DNA of 64,000 nucleotides from Winogradskyella sp. (GTDB lineage Bacteria; Bacteroidota; Bacteroidia; Flavobacteriales; Flavobacteriaceae): NCBI RefSeq assembly GCF_003712105.1, contig NZ_RHLG01000002.1, positions 248,001 to 312,000 of the forward strand, read 5' to 3'. Shown piece by piece: positions 1 to 9,927 of this stretch (position 1 is its first letter; each line of letters starts with the position of its first letter). The notes under the pieces were generated by a model. It saw only the letters and a program-made list of their open reading frames with translations, ran no database searches and was not told where the DNA came from. The position numbers and the translations under genes were made by a program.

Positions 1-879
1 GAACGTTTAGATGAGCTTGTAAAGCTTAATCAATGTTATTCAGATTTTACAAGCCCACGACAAATGGCCATTTCTGAAAAATTTTCTAGTTTAGGAGATG
101 TATTTTCATTAGGCCATTGGGGCGATGTACTTTTTGATAGTTATGGCTTAAATGAAATACCTCATGATGAACAGGTACAGTTTTTAAGTCAAAAACTTCT
201 TAAACGTAATGGACTGCAATTTGCAGAAGATTTATGGGCATCTTGGGGAATAAAAGGTGATTTTAAATCGTATTTCCTAAAACGAATTTCTGATGCATTA
301 GGAACTATTGATATAGATAACACAAATGCTAGGTTGCGTGCATTTAAGTCTAAATTTTGGGCGCCAAGATGGACTTCAGTTAATCTTTCTATTTTTGAAA
401 ACTCTAAATCAATAACGTTACCATATTACGATAATCGCATGTGTGAGTTTATTTGTACAATTCCTGAAGATTATCTTAACGACAGAAAAATTCAAATTGA
501 ATATATCAAGCGAAGAAATCCTGAATTAGCAAAGCTAATGTGGCAAGACAAACGCCCTTATAATTTATACAATTATAGGGCTCCTAATAGTTTAAAAACA
601 ATACGCTACAAGATTTCGAATAAGTTGAATCGAGGGATATTGCGATTGACTGGACAAAAGTATATTCAGCGCAATTGGGAGCTTCAGTTTTTAGGAGAGG
701 CGAATAATGCAGAATTGCGAGATGTATTATTGGAGTCAAAACTATCAAAATTTATTTCAAAGCCAGTTATTGATAAGTACTTGAACGGCTTTTACAGCGG
801 TGAAGAATTAAAAAATGCACATCCTTTAAATATGCTTTTGGTGTTGGCAAAGTTTAATCAAACTCAAAACCATGGCTAA
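1..879 (+). CDS. asparagine synthase-like protein, C-terminal part (truncated by window start)
   Basis: Frame is open from base 1 (ERLDELVKLNQCYSDFTSPRQMAISEKFSSLGDVFSLGHWGDVLFD); degenerate SxGxxGDxLF-type motif and KRxxEl/Y C-terminal region, in a polysaccharide locus. Confidence 0.7.
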   Translation, partial: ERLDELVKLNQCYSDFTSPRQMAISEKFSSLGDVFSLGHWGDVLFDSYGLNEIPHDEQVQFLSQKLLKRNGLQFAEDLWASWGIKGDFKSYFLKRISDALGTIDIDNTNARLRAFKSKFWAPRWTSVNLSIFENSKSITLPYYDNRMCEFICTIPEDYLNDRKIQIEYIKRRNPELAKLMWQDKRPYNLYNYRAPNSLKTIRYKISNKLNRGILRLTGQKYIQRNWELQFLGEANNAELRDVLLESKLSKFISKPVIDKYLNGFYSGEELKNAHPLNMLLVLAKFNQTQNHG

Positions 880-1981
880 GCGTATTAAAATATTGTACAC
901 GATTCCAAATTTTGATACTGCAGGTAGTGGTAAAGTGGTTTATGATTTAGTAAAACATATCGATAAGTCTAAGTTCGAACCTCAAATCTGTTGTTTCCAT
1001 ACTAAAGGTAAATTTTTTGAAAAAATAGAGCAACTTGGTGTGCCTGTTCATGTGTTTAGCTTTCAATCGAGCTATTATCCTTTAATAAAACTGCCCTATC
1101 GCATATGGCGTATTAATATATTTTTTAGAAACCACGATTTTGACCTGATTCATTCATGGCATTGGAGTAGTGATTTTACTGAACCGCTTGCAGCTAAGCT
1201 TTCAGGAATACCATATGTATACACTAAAAAGGCAATGGGTTGGGGAAATAGAGCTTGGCATTGGCGTTCCAAACTTAGCTCCAAGATAATAACTATAAAT
1301 ACTGATATGAAATCTCAATTTTTCAGTAATATGAAAGATAAAATTGAAGCCATACCAATAGGTCTTAATGTTGAAGATTTTGGGATTTTAGATAAAGCCT
1401 ATCAAAATGAAGATGGTTATAATGTAAAACAAGATGATTTTGTGATTGTGAGTATCGCTAATCTTGTTGCCGTAAAAGGTATTGAACTACTACTAGAAGC
1501 AGTAAAGCAATTAAATGATCCTAAAATAAAGATTTTTATTGTTGGTGATGATACATCAGACTATGCAATAGATTTAATACATATGTATGAGTCAGCAAAC
1601 GTAGTATTTACAGGTAAAAAACAGAATATAAAATCCTATTTAGCACTTGCTGATGTTTTTGTAATACCAACAAAAGATGAAGGTCGTAAAGAAGGACAAC
1701 CAATTGCACCTATTGAAGCCATGTTATCAGGTCGTATCGTTTTAGGATCGCGAATTTCAGGAATTAAAGATATTTTAGCGCCTTTTCAATCTTGCATATT
1801 CAAACCAAATGATGTAAAGGATATTAAGTCTAAAATTGAATATGTTAGGAGTTTAAATTCAGACGAAAAATTAGCTCTAGCTCAATCAATGTACGACTTT
1901 GCCTTTCAAAACTATGCCCTTGAAGGTAGTATAGAAAAACACCAAATACTCTATCAAAATTTAGTAAACTCCAGCAAATGA
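872..1981 (+). CDS. glycosyltransferase family 4
   Basis: GT-B fold pattern: AGSGKVVYDLVKH N-term, ...VSIANLVAVKGIELLLEAV..., EGRKEGQPIAPIEAMLSG motif; overlaps the preceding ORF by 8 nt. Confidence 0.85.
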   Translation: MAKRIKILYTIPNFDTAGSGKVVYDLVKHIDKSKFEPQICCFHTKGKFFEKIEQLGVPVHVFSFQSSYYPLIKLPYRIWRINIFFRNHDFDLIHSWHWSSDFTEPLAAKLSGIPYVYTKKAMGWGNRAWHWRSKLSSKIITINTDMKSQFFSNMKDKIEAIPIGLNVEDFGILDKAYQNEDGYNVKQDDFVIVSIANLVAVKGIELLLEAVKQLNDPKIKIFIVGDDTSDYAIDLIHMYESANVVFTGKKQNIKSYLALADVFVIPTKDEGRKEGQPIAPIEAMLSGRIVLGSRISGIKDILAPFQSCIFKPNDVKDIKSKIEYVRSLNSDEKLALAQSMYDFAFQNYALEGSIEKHQILYQNLVNSSK

Positions 1982-3141
1982 AGATAGGTATAGTATTAGC
2001 AAAAGCACCATCGTACTCTGAAACCTTTTTCAATTCAAAAATTAAAGGGTTAATCGATAATGGTTACGATGTTACTTTATTTGTTAGAGAGACTAAACAG
2101 ACTTACAGTGCGTGCAAGGTCGTTTCTGCGCCTAAAATTCATAGAAATATAGTATTACAAATCTTTAAAACAATTTGGGTTTTCTTTAAACTTTTACCGT
2201 ATTTAAAACGTGTTTTAAAATTCTTTAAACTTGAAAAATCAAACCAACGTAATTTCAGTAGCATATTAAAAAATGTCTACACCAATTCTCATATAATCAA
2301 GGCTAACATTGATTGGCTCCATTTTGGTTTTGCAACTTTAGCACTAGGAAGTGAACATGTAAGTAAAGCCATTGGTGCAAAAATGGCAGTGAGCTGTAGA
2401 GGATATGATATGGATGTATATCCGCTAAAACATCCCAATTGTTATGACCTGGTTTGGAAGCTAGTAGATAAAGTTCATGCAATATCAAATTATATGTTGT
2501 CAAGAGCCTATAAAATTGGCTTACCAGCAGATAAACCGAAAAAAATTATTTATCCTGCAATCAACCCGAAGTTATTTGATTTGAATTATACAAGGTCTAA
2601 GAAGGACAGAATTTTGTTAACTACAATTGCGAGGTTACATTGGATAAAAGGTATTGATTATACAATTGAAGCCTTAGGAATTCTAAAAACTGAAGGTGTA
2701 GATTTTGAGTATCAAATCATTGGTGAAGGTATAGAGTTTGAAGCATTGAGATATACGATTCATGAGTTAGATTTAGAGGATAATGTGAGATTTATTGGGA
2801 AATTAACCCATAAAGAGACTATAAAAATTTTAGCTGAAACAGATATTTATATTCAATATAGTATTTCTGAAGGGTTTTGCAATGCTGTTTTAGAAGCACA
2901 AGCAATGCAATGTTTATGTGTGGTGTCTGACGGTGGTGCTTTACCAGAGAATATTATTAATAACAAAACTGGTTTTGTTGTACCAAAACGCAAACCAGAA
3001 CTATTGGCATCAACTTTAAAGGAGATTATGAGTCAAGATGAAAAGGTATTGCATCACATAAAACAAAATGCAGCGCATCGGGTTTTCGAAAGCTTTACTG
3101 TAGAACAACAAATTAAAGCGTTTATTGAATTTTATGAATAG
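1978..3141 (+). CDS. glycosyltransferase family 4
   Basis: TTIARLHWIKGIDYTIEAL, SISEGFCNAVLEAQAMQC motifs; 4-nt overlap with upstream ORF. Confidence 0.87.
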   Translation: MKIGIVLAKAPSYSETFFNSKIKGLIDNGYDVTLFVRETKQTYSACKVVSAPKIHRNIVLQIFKTIWVFFKLLPYLKRVLKFFKLEKSNQRNFSSILKNVYTNSHIIKANIDWLHFGFATLALGSEHVSKAIGAKMAVSCRGYDMDVYPLKHPNCYDLVWKLVDKVHAISNYMLSRAYKIGLPADKPKKIIYPAINPKLFDLNYTRSKKDRILLTTIARLHWIKGIDYTIEALGILKTEGVDFEYQIIGEGIEFEALRYTIHELDLEDNVRFIGKLTHKETIKILAETDIYIQYSISEGFCNAVLEAQAMQCLCVVSDGGALPENIINNKTGFVVPKRKPELLASTLKEIMSQDEKVLHHIKQNAAHRVFESFTVEQQIKAFIEFYE

Positions 3142-3988
3142 CGTTTTAGTCAAAATATATCATAGAATACCTGTAAAGCTTCGAAAAAAGATTGGTCAAG
3201 CTAAATGGTTAAAAGGTTTTAGAAGAGTCTTGTTGTATAATGATAGCGGATTTAAAACGGCAACCGTAAAAATTAATAGAAAGTATGGTGATTATGATGT
3301 GGATTTTAAGTTTGTAGCCTCTATTAAAACAAGCTCAAAAGCCAAATATGTTGGCATAGAAAATACCGTATTGCGAAACAGTTTTCAGCTTGTAAAAACG
3401 TACTTTCCAAATCGAATAGATTTGAAAGTCCTAGATATAGGGGCAAATTTTGGTTACTTAGGTAGTGTTTGGGCTAATTCGGTGGCACGAAATGGGAACG
3501 TTTATGCTTTTGAACCTAATAAGAACTTATATAGATGTATTGAGAAAACAATTACATTAAATGCAGATTTTAAATCAAATTTTAAAGTTTACAATAATGC
3601 AGTTGGTAACTTTAATAAAACGATTACACTGAATGCAAGTGCGTTCTCATCTAATACTAACAAAATGACATCAAGTATCGAAACTTACAATGTAGAGATG
3701 GTTAGAATTGATGACGTTGTGGCAAAACATCGAATACACCAAATCAATTTAATTAAAATTGATGTCGATGGTATTGAGTTAGACATTTTAAAAGGTGCAT
3801 CTAATGTAATTAGAGATAATAAACCTATTGTTATTGTCGAAACCAATTCAGATAAAAAAATCATAGATTTCTTTAAAAATTTGGATTATATAATTTATGA
3901 TATGAAGTTAGATCACTTCGATGATTCTAATGTACTACCTTTAAACATATTTTGTGTACCCAAAACTTTAACTAAGGATGTTGTTTAA
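3125..3988 (+). CDS. FkbM family methyltransferase
   Basis: VLDIGANFGYLGSVWANSVARNGNVYAFEPN SAM motif, LIKIDVDGIELDILKGA motif. Confidence 0.88.
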   Translation: MNFMNSVLVKIYHRIPVKLRKKIGQAKWLKGFRRVLLYNDSGFKTATVKINRKYGDYDVDFKFVASIKTSSKAKYVGIENTVLRNSFQLVKTYFPNRIDLKVLDIGANFGYLGSVWANSVARNGNVYAFEPNKNLYRCIEKTITLNADFKSNFKVYNNAVGNFNKTITLNASAFSSNTNKMTSSIETYNVEMVRIDDVVAKHRIHQINLIKIDVDGIELDILKGASNVIRDNKPIVIVETNSDKKIIDFFKNLDYIIYDMKLDHFDDSNVLPLNIFCVPKTLTKDVV

Positions 3989-5297
3989 ATTCCTCAAATA
4001 CCTGCAACCTACACATTATTTTGGCTTAAATAGACAAGATGAAAGCTCAGTATTCCCTGTTGTTGATGAATTTATAAACTCAACATTTCAAGTTGATAAT
4101 GCTTATAATTCTGAAATAGCTAAACAATACGACTTGTCATGGAGAGCATTACAAAATGGTTATATAGACTATTCAGACTCTATAAACGATATTGAAAATG
4201 TATCCGTATTTGACAATTACGTATTTGCTAGAAAGTATTTTAATAAAGCTTGGGTCCTTTATGTTTTTATACTACGCATATTGAGTTTCAAAAATCCTAT
4301 AAAAGAATATCGAGGTTTCAAGAATACACGTTTTGTTGAGCGCTATAATAATAAAAATGAGATTGTTAAATATGAAGATTATAACGGTTTTGATAGCCAA
4401 TTAATAGCCAAGAACCCATTAATTTCAATTATAATACCTACACTTAATCGTTACGAATATCTTAAGGATGTTTTAACCGATTTAGAGAAGCAAGACTATT
4501 CAAATTTTGAGGTCATAGTTATTGATCAATCTGAGCCATTTAAAAAAGAATTTTACACATCATTTAAGCTAAATTTAACGGCACTATATCAAGAAGAAAA
4601 AGCATTGTGGCTAGCCAGAAATGTTGCTATAAGACAATCCAAAGGCGATTATATTTTACTTTTTGATGATGATAGTAGAATAGAACACAATTGGATGTCT
4701 CAGCATTTAAAAACCCTAGACTTTTTTAATGCAGATTTATCTTCTGGTGTATCAATTTCAAAAGTTGGAGATAAGATTCCAGCACATTATGCATATTTTA
4801 AAATTAGTGATCAATTAGATACAGGAAATGTATTATTGAAGAAAGCTATTTTTAAAGATATTGGTTTGTTTGATAGGCAGTTTGAAAAGCAACGTATGGG
4901 TGATGGCGAATTTGGATTACGAGCGTTTTTAAATGGTTATAAAAACATTTCAAATCCCTATGCTAAGCGCTTGCATTTAAAAGTTAATTCAGGCGGTTTA
5001 CGTGATATGGGAAGCTGGGATGCCTTTAGAACAAAACATCTATTTCAACCACGACCAATACCAAGTGTATTATACTTTTTTAGACGGTATTTCGGGAAAA
5101 GACAAAGCATCTTGTCTTTACTAAGAACGGTGCCGATATCTATCCTACCATACCGATTTAAAGGCAATAAGCCGATGCTTATTGTAAGTGGTGTTTTTGC
5201 TGTGTTGCTATCACCACTAATTTTACTGCAGGTGTTGAGGTCATGGTATTTAGCTTCAAAAAAGTTAAATGAAGGTTCGAAAATTCAAATTTATTAA
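3978..5297 (+). CDS. glycosyltransferase family 2
   Basis: LISIIIPTLNRYEYLKDVLTDLEKQDYSNFEVIVIDQS...ILLFDDDSRIE: GT-A fold with DDD. Confidence 0.88.
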   Translation: MLFKFLKYLQPTHYFGLNRQDESSVFPVVDEFINSTFQVDNAYNSEIAKQYDLSWRALQNGYIDYSDSINDIENVSVFDNYVFARKYFNKAWVLYVFILRILSFKNPIKEYRGFKNTRFVERYNNKNEIVKYEDYNGFDSQLIAKNPLISIIIPTLNRYEYLKDVLTDLEKQDYSNFEVIVIDQSEPFKKEFYTSFKLNLTALYQEEKALWLARNVAIRQSKGDYILLFDDDSRIEHNWMSQHLKTLDFFNADLSSGVSISKVGDKIPAHYAYFKISDQLDTGNVLLKKAIFKDIGLFDRQFEKQRMGDGEFGLRAFLNGYKNISNPYAKRLHLKVNSGGLRDMGSWDAFRTKHLFQPRPIPSVLYFFRRYFGKRQSILSLLRTVPISILPYRFKGNKPMLIVSGVFAVLLSPLILLQVLRSWYLASKKLNEGSKIQIY

Positions 5298-6403
5298 TGT
5301 CTATTCCTAAGAAACATATTGTGCTTCTGACTTCAGAGTTTCCACCATTACCAGGTGGCATAGGAAACCATGCGCTCAATTTAGCAGAATATTTATCGGA
5401 GTCTGGATACAAAGTGTCCGTAATTGCAGACCAACGTGATACTAGATCTAAAGAAGCAGAATTTGATAACATATTAAAAAGTAATATATATCGCGTTGCA
5501 AAAAAACGTTTTAGAAGTTTAATGTATTTAAAACGTATATGGATATGTTATAAATTAAGTAAAAAGGCTGATGTGTTAGTGTGCTCAGGAAAATTTCCAC
5601 TATGGGTTGGAGCATTTTTAAAATCATTAGTTAAAGCAGAGACTATAGCGGTTATTCATGGCACAGAAGTTAATTTTTCTAATCCAAGATTAAGAACATC
5701 TGTAGATAATTCGTTAAGAAGATACTATAAGGTAATTGCAGTTTCTAACTACACAAAATCTTTGGTAGATCATCTTTTGCTTAAGAATATAAGGGTTATA
5801 CCAAATGGGTTTTCAATTTCAAAAGGCGATTCTAAATTATCAGAAGCATTAGTTTTAAGCGGTTCGCCAAAATTGCTTACCGTTGGTAATGTTACAGAAC
5901 GTAAAGGTCAAGCAGAAGTTATCAAACATTTACCAAAGGTTTTAGAACAATACCCAAATGCACATTATCACTGCATCGGGTTTAAAACAGAAGCAGATCA
6001 GTGCTTAGCTCTTGCTAAATCACTAAACGTAAGTAAGCATATTACTTTTCATGGTCACGTGTCTCATTCAGAGTTGGTGAACTTTTATTCGGTATCTGAT
6101 ATCTCAGTAATGTTAAGTCAAACTACCAAAACGGGAGATGTAGAAGGTTTTGGAATTGCATTAATCGAAGCTAATTATTTTGGATTACCAACCATTGGCT
6201 CAAAAGGTTGTGGTATTGAAGATGCAATTTCTGACGGAAAATCGGGTTTGCTTATTAATGCGTCACATACAACTGAATTTATTAATGCAATGGATCGGAT
6301 TCTTGATAATAGAGATGAATTTGAAGCTGAATCAAAATTATGGGCAGAAAGACACCAATGGAAAAATATCATTCAACGTTATATTGACTATATTGAATTG
6401 TGA
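5297..6403 (+). CDS. glycosyltransferase family 4
   Basis: LTSEFPPLPGGIGNHALNLAEYL; LLTVGNVTERKGQ; EGFGIALIEANYFGLP. Confidence 0.9.
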   Translation: MSIPKKHIVLLTSEFPPLPGGIGNHALNLAEYLSESGYKVSVIADQRDTRSKEAEFDNILKSNIYRVAKKRFRSLMYLKRIWICYKLSKKADVLVCSGKFPLWVGAFLKSLVKAETIAVIHGTEVNFSNPRLRTSVDNSLRRYYKVIAVSNYTKSLVDHLLLKNIRVIPNGFSISKGDSKLSEALVLSGSPKLLTVGNVTERKGQAEVIKHLPKVLEQYPNAHYHCIGFKTEADQCLALAKSLNVSKHITFHGHVSHSELVNFYSVSDISVMLSQTTKTGDVEGFGIALIEANYFGLPTIGSKGCGIEDAISDGKSGLLINASHTTEFINAMDRILDNRDEFEAESKLWAERHQWKNIIQRYIDYIEL

Positions 6404-7539
6404 GACTTTTAATAATTTCACATACAGAACACTATAAAACAACCGATGGTACTATTGTTGGTTGGGGACCTACAATAAATGAAATCAATCATTTAGCACC
6501 TCATTTTACGGCTATAACACATTTAGCAATGTTGCATAGTGGTAAAGCTCCTAAAAGTTCGAGTCCTTATACTGTTGATAATATAAACTTTAAGGCATTA
6601 CCAGCTTTAGGAGGAACATCAATATGGAGTAAATTGAAACTGATGCTGTACTTTCCTAAAGTTGTGTATTTGGTTTCAAAAGCTTTGAGAGATGTAGATG
6701 CGTTTCAGTTAAGAGTGCCAACAGGAATAGGTGTTTATCTTATTCCATTTCTCACATTATTTACCAAGAAAAAAGGATGGTTTAAGTACGCAGGTAATTG
6801 GAATCAACATAAACCGCCACTAGGTTATCGCATACAAAGATTGCTGTTAAAACATCAGAGGAGAACAGTTACAATTAATGGGAATTGGCCAAATCAACCA
6901 AAACACTGCTTAACTTTCGAGAATCCATGTCTTGAGGACATAGATTTAAAAAATGGTACCTCAATATTAAAAACGAAAGAATTAGAACAAAACATAAATT
7001 TTTGCTTTGTTGGGAGGTTAGAAACTCCAAAAGGTGTTGGCCGAATTATAGAGGCATTTAACAATTTGCCTGAGGATCAAAAAAATAGAGTAGGCGATAT
7101 ACATCTAATTGGTGATGGTTCTGAAAAGGAGAGTTTTCAAACTAGTGCTAATCAGAGCTCAATTAATTTTATATTCCATGGATTTTTAGGCCGAAATGAA
7201 GTGTTCAATATTTATCGTAAAAGTCATTTTTTCTTGTTGCCAACAACAGCTTCAGAAGGATTTCCGAAGGTCATCGCAGAAGCTGCAAATTTTGGTTGTG
7301 TACCAATTGTATCTTCAGTATCGTCGATAGAACAATATATTAAGCATAATCAAAATGGGTTAATATTGTCTTCACCAGATTCAATTGGATTAAAATCCCA
7401 ATTAGAAAGTATTTTTGAGATGAAAAATGACGACTATAAAAAGCTTGCTCATAGAAGCCAAGATTTAGTTAAGTGTTTTACATTTAGTTATTATAATAAT
7501 AGAATATTAAAAGAAATTCTTGTAGATAGCATAAATTGA
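6400..7539 (+). CDS. glycosyltransferase family 4 (GTG start)
   Basis: FCFVGRLETPKGVGRIIEAF, SEGFPKVIAEAANFGCVPI; GTG start overlapping the upstream stop. Confidence 0.85.
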   Translation: MRLLIISHTEHYKTTDGTIVGWGPTINEINHLAPHFTAITHLAMLHSGKAPKSSSPYTVDNINFKALPALGGTSIWSKLKLMLYFPKVVYLVSKALRDVDAFQLRVPTGIGVYLIPFLTLFTKKKGWFKYAGNWNQHKPPLGYRIQRLLLKHQRRTVTINGNWPNQPKHCLTFENPCLEDIDLKNGTSILKTKELEQNINFCFVGRLETPKGVGRIIEAFNNLPEDQKNRVGDIHLIGDGSEKESFQTSANQSSINFIFHGFLGRNEVFNIYRKSHFFLLPTTASEGFPKVIAEAANFGCVPIVSSVSSIEQYIKHNQNGLILSSPDSIGLKSQLESIFEMKNDDYKKLAHRSQDLVKCFTFSYYNNRILKEILVDSIN

Positions 7540-8906
7540 GATACCAATTTTTAAATACATCCTCTTACACACAACTTGTAGTATTACATATAGGTTTGGG
7601 TTTGGTATTTTTTATTTTCAAACCCTTTGCCAAAATATTCTTCTTACTCATAATGGGTTACTTTTTGTACCGCATTATTACATCGTCAACTTCTAACCTT
7701 ACAATGAATGTTCTACTTGGTTGTGCATATTTTGTTGGTATTGAAATTTTGTTTAGGATGACCAAAGGCGGATTAGCGTATGAAGCTTCAAAATACTTGG
7801 TTATTGTATTTGTTTTAATAGGAATGTTCTATCGTGGTGTTTCGGGTAAGGGCTATGCCTACTTTATATATCTCCTTTTATTAATACCTGCCATAATAGT
7901 CGCCTCTATTACTTTAACTATTGATGCCAAGTTTAGGTCGAATATTACATTTGTATTGAGTGGTCCAGTTTGCTTAGGACTTGCGGCACTTTTTTGCTAT
8001 GACAGAAAGGTAACTTATCAACAAATTCATAAGCTCATATTATACATCTTATTACCAATAATATCAACGACAACCTACTTGTTTTTATACACGCCAACAA
8101 TTAAAGATAGGTTAAGTGGAACTGCATCAAATGCAGCACTATCAGGTGGATTTGGTCCTAATCAAGTATCTACGATTTTAGGTTTAGGAATTTTTTGTGT
8201 AGTTGTTAGGTTGATTTTAAAATCGCCAAACTTGTTTTTAAAACTACTTAACCTTACAATTTTGGCAGCGATGACATTTAGAGCCATTGTAACATTTAGT
8301 CGTGGTGGCGTACTAGCCGCGGCATTAGTAACAGCAGCTTTTTTCGGTACAGTAGTATTACGCTTAAAAATAAAGAGATTAGTTCCATTGTTTGGTTCGG
8401 TTTTCCTTTTGGTAAGTATATTAGCTATTACTTGGGTTGTAAGCTCTAATCAAACACGAGGTTTAATCGATAAGAGGTATGCAAACCAGGATGCTTTAGG
8501 AAGAGAAAAAGAGGATTTAACTACTGGTAGGTGGGATTTGTTTCTTGAAGAAGTTGATGGCTTTTTAGAAAGCCCATTTTTGGGGATTGGAGCATCAAGA
8601 GTAAAAAATAAAAGAGTTCAAGAAACAGGGCAACAATTACCTTCACATAACGAACTTGGTAGATTGCTGTCAGAGCATGGATTGTTTGGGATAATATGTA
8701 TTCTTATTTTGATATTTAAACCCTTAGCATATAGAACAAATAATAGGCGGAATATATTTTTCTTTTCGTTTTTAGCGTTTTGGTTTGCAACGATAAATCA
8801 TTCAGGAATACGTATAGCAGCGCCTGCCGTTTTATACGCATTAGCATTATTAAATGTAACGTATGAAAAACCTATTGTACATAGGAAACAACTTAAAGTC
8901 AATTAA
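7536..8906 (+). CDS. O-antigen ligase/polymerase-like (Wzy/WaaL) membrane protein (TTG start)
   Basis: About 10 hydrophobic segments; TFSRGGVLAA, GRWDLFLEEVDGFLESPFLGIGASR, LPSHNELGRLLSEHGLFG motifs typical of the O-antigen ligase/polymerase family. Confidence 0.83.
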   Translation: MRYQFLNTSSYTQLVVLHIGLGLVFFIFKPFAKIFFLLIMGYFLYRIITSSTSNLTMNVLLGCAYFVGIEILFRMTKGGLAYEASKYLVIVFVLIGMFYRGVSGKGYAYFIYLLLLIPAIIVASITLTIDAKFRSNITFVLSGPVCLGLAALFCYDRKVTYQQIHKLILYILLPIISTTTYLFLYTPTIKDRLSGTASNAALSGGFGPNQVSTILGLGIFCVVVRLILKSPNLFLKLLNLTILAAMTFRAIVTFSRGGVLAAALVTAAFFGTVVLRLKIKRLVPLFGSVFLLVSILAITWVVSSNQTRGLIDKRYANQDALGREKEDLTTGRWDLFLEEVDGFLESPFLGIGASRVKNKRVQETGQQLPSHNELGRLLSEHGLFGIICILILIFKPLAYRTNNRRNIFFFSFLAFWFATINHSGIRIAAPAVLYALALLNVTYEKPIVHRKQLKVN

Positions 8907-9876
8907 GTCAAATCCTTCATCAATTCAAGTTTTAGGAAAACTATTTGAAAATGAAGGATACAAGCTTAGGTATGCTTCGTCGTATACAAATAAATTCTTC
9001 CGAATTCTTCATATGTTATGGAGTTGTATGAGGTACTCCAAATGGGCAGATTATGTTGTAATAGATACTTACAGTACTCAAAACTTTTATTACGCATTAT
9101 GCTGTAGCCAAATCTGTAGATTACTTGGTATTGATTATGTGCCAATTCTGCACGGTGGTAATTTACCAAATCGTTTGGCTTCAAATCCTAGATTTTCTCG
9201 AATGATTTTTAAGCATAGCAAAAAAAACATTGCACCTTCTTTATATATTAAAAATGCTTTTGAAACAGCTGGATTTTCAAATATTGAATTCATACCGAAT
9301 TCAATAGAAATAAATAATTATCAAGTAATTGCTAAAGATTTCAACTCTATTAGATTATTATGGGTACGTTCATTCTCAAAAATCTATAATCCTCAAATGG
9401 CTATAGATGTTTTGAAAGAGGTATTAGATTTAGGATACAAGGTGAGTTTATGTATGGTTGGTCCTGATAGTGATGGTAGTTTAACACATTTAAAAGAAAA
9501 AGCTAATACAGAAAATTTAGATGTTAAATTTACCGGCAAACTTAGTAAACCAGAATGGATCACATTATCTAAAAATTATAACATTTTTATTAATACCACT
9601 AATTATGATAACTTGCCTGTGAGCCTTATTGAGGCAATGGCGCTAGGATTTCCAATCGTATCTACAAATGTTGGTGGCTTAGCATTTTTAATTAGTCATT
9701 GTGAAAATGGATTATTAGTTGACAAAAATGATACTGAAGCCATGGGGAAATGTATTGTTGAATTGTTTAATAATAAAGAACTAAGAAATAAACTATCAAT
9801 AGATGCTAGAGCAAAAGCTGAAACCTTTGATTGGAAACACACAAAAAACAAATGGCATAAAATTTTTGAAGAATAG
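8863..9876 (+). CDS. glycosyltransferase family 4
   Basis: MKNLLYIGNNLKSIKSNPSSIQVLG N-term; LLWVRSFSKIYNPQMAIDVL; NLPVSLIEAMALGFPIVSTNVGG. Confidence 0.88.
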   Translation: MKNLLYIGNNLKSIKSNPSSIQVLGKLFENEGYKLRYASSYTNKFFRILHMLWSCMRYSKWADYVVIDTYSTQNFYYALCCSQICRLLGIDYVPILHGGNLPNRLASNPRFSRMIFKHSKKNIAPSLYIKNAFETAGFSNIEFIPNSIEINNYQVIAKDFNSIRLLWVRSFSKIYNPQMAIDVLKEVLDLGYKVSLCMVGPDSDGSLTHLKEKANTENLDVKFTGKLSKPEWITLSKNYNIFINTTNYDNLPVSLIEAMALGFPIVSTNVGGLAFLISHCENGLLVDKNDTEAMGKCIVELFNNKELRNKLSIDARAKAETFDWKHTKNKWHKIFEE

Positions 9877-9927
9877 TAATTATAGTTTTTTTAAGACTTT
9901 TATCTTTATACAAATTAAATCCCCCAC

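Noticed and set aside
5179-5472. ORF on minus strand (97 aa)
   Set aside because: Antisense to well-supported glycosyltransferase genes; no recognisable domain.
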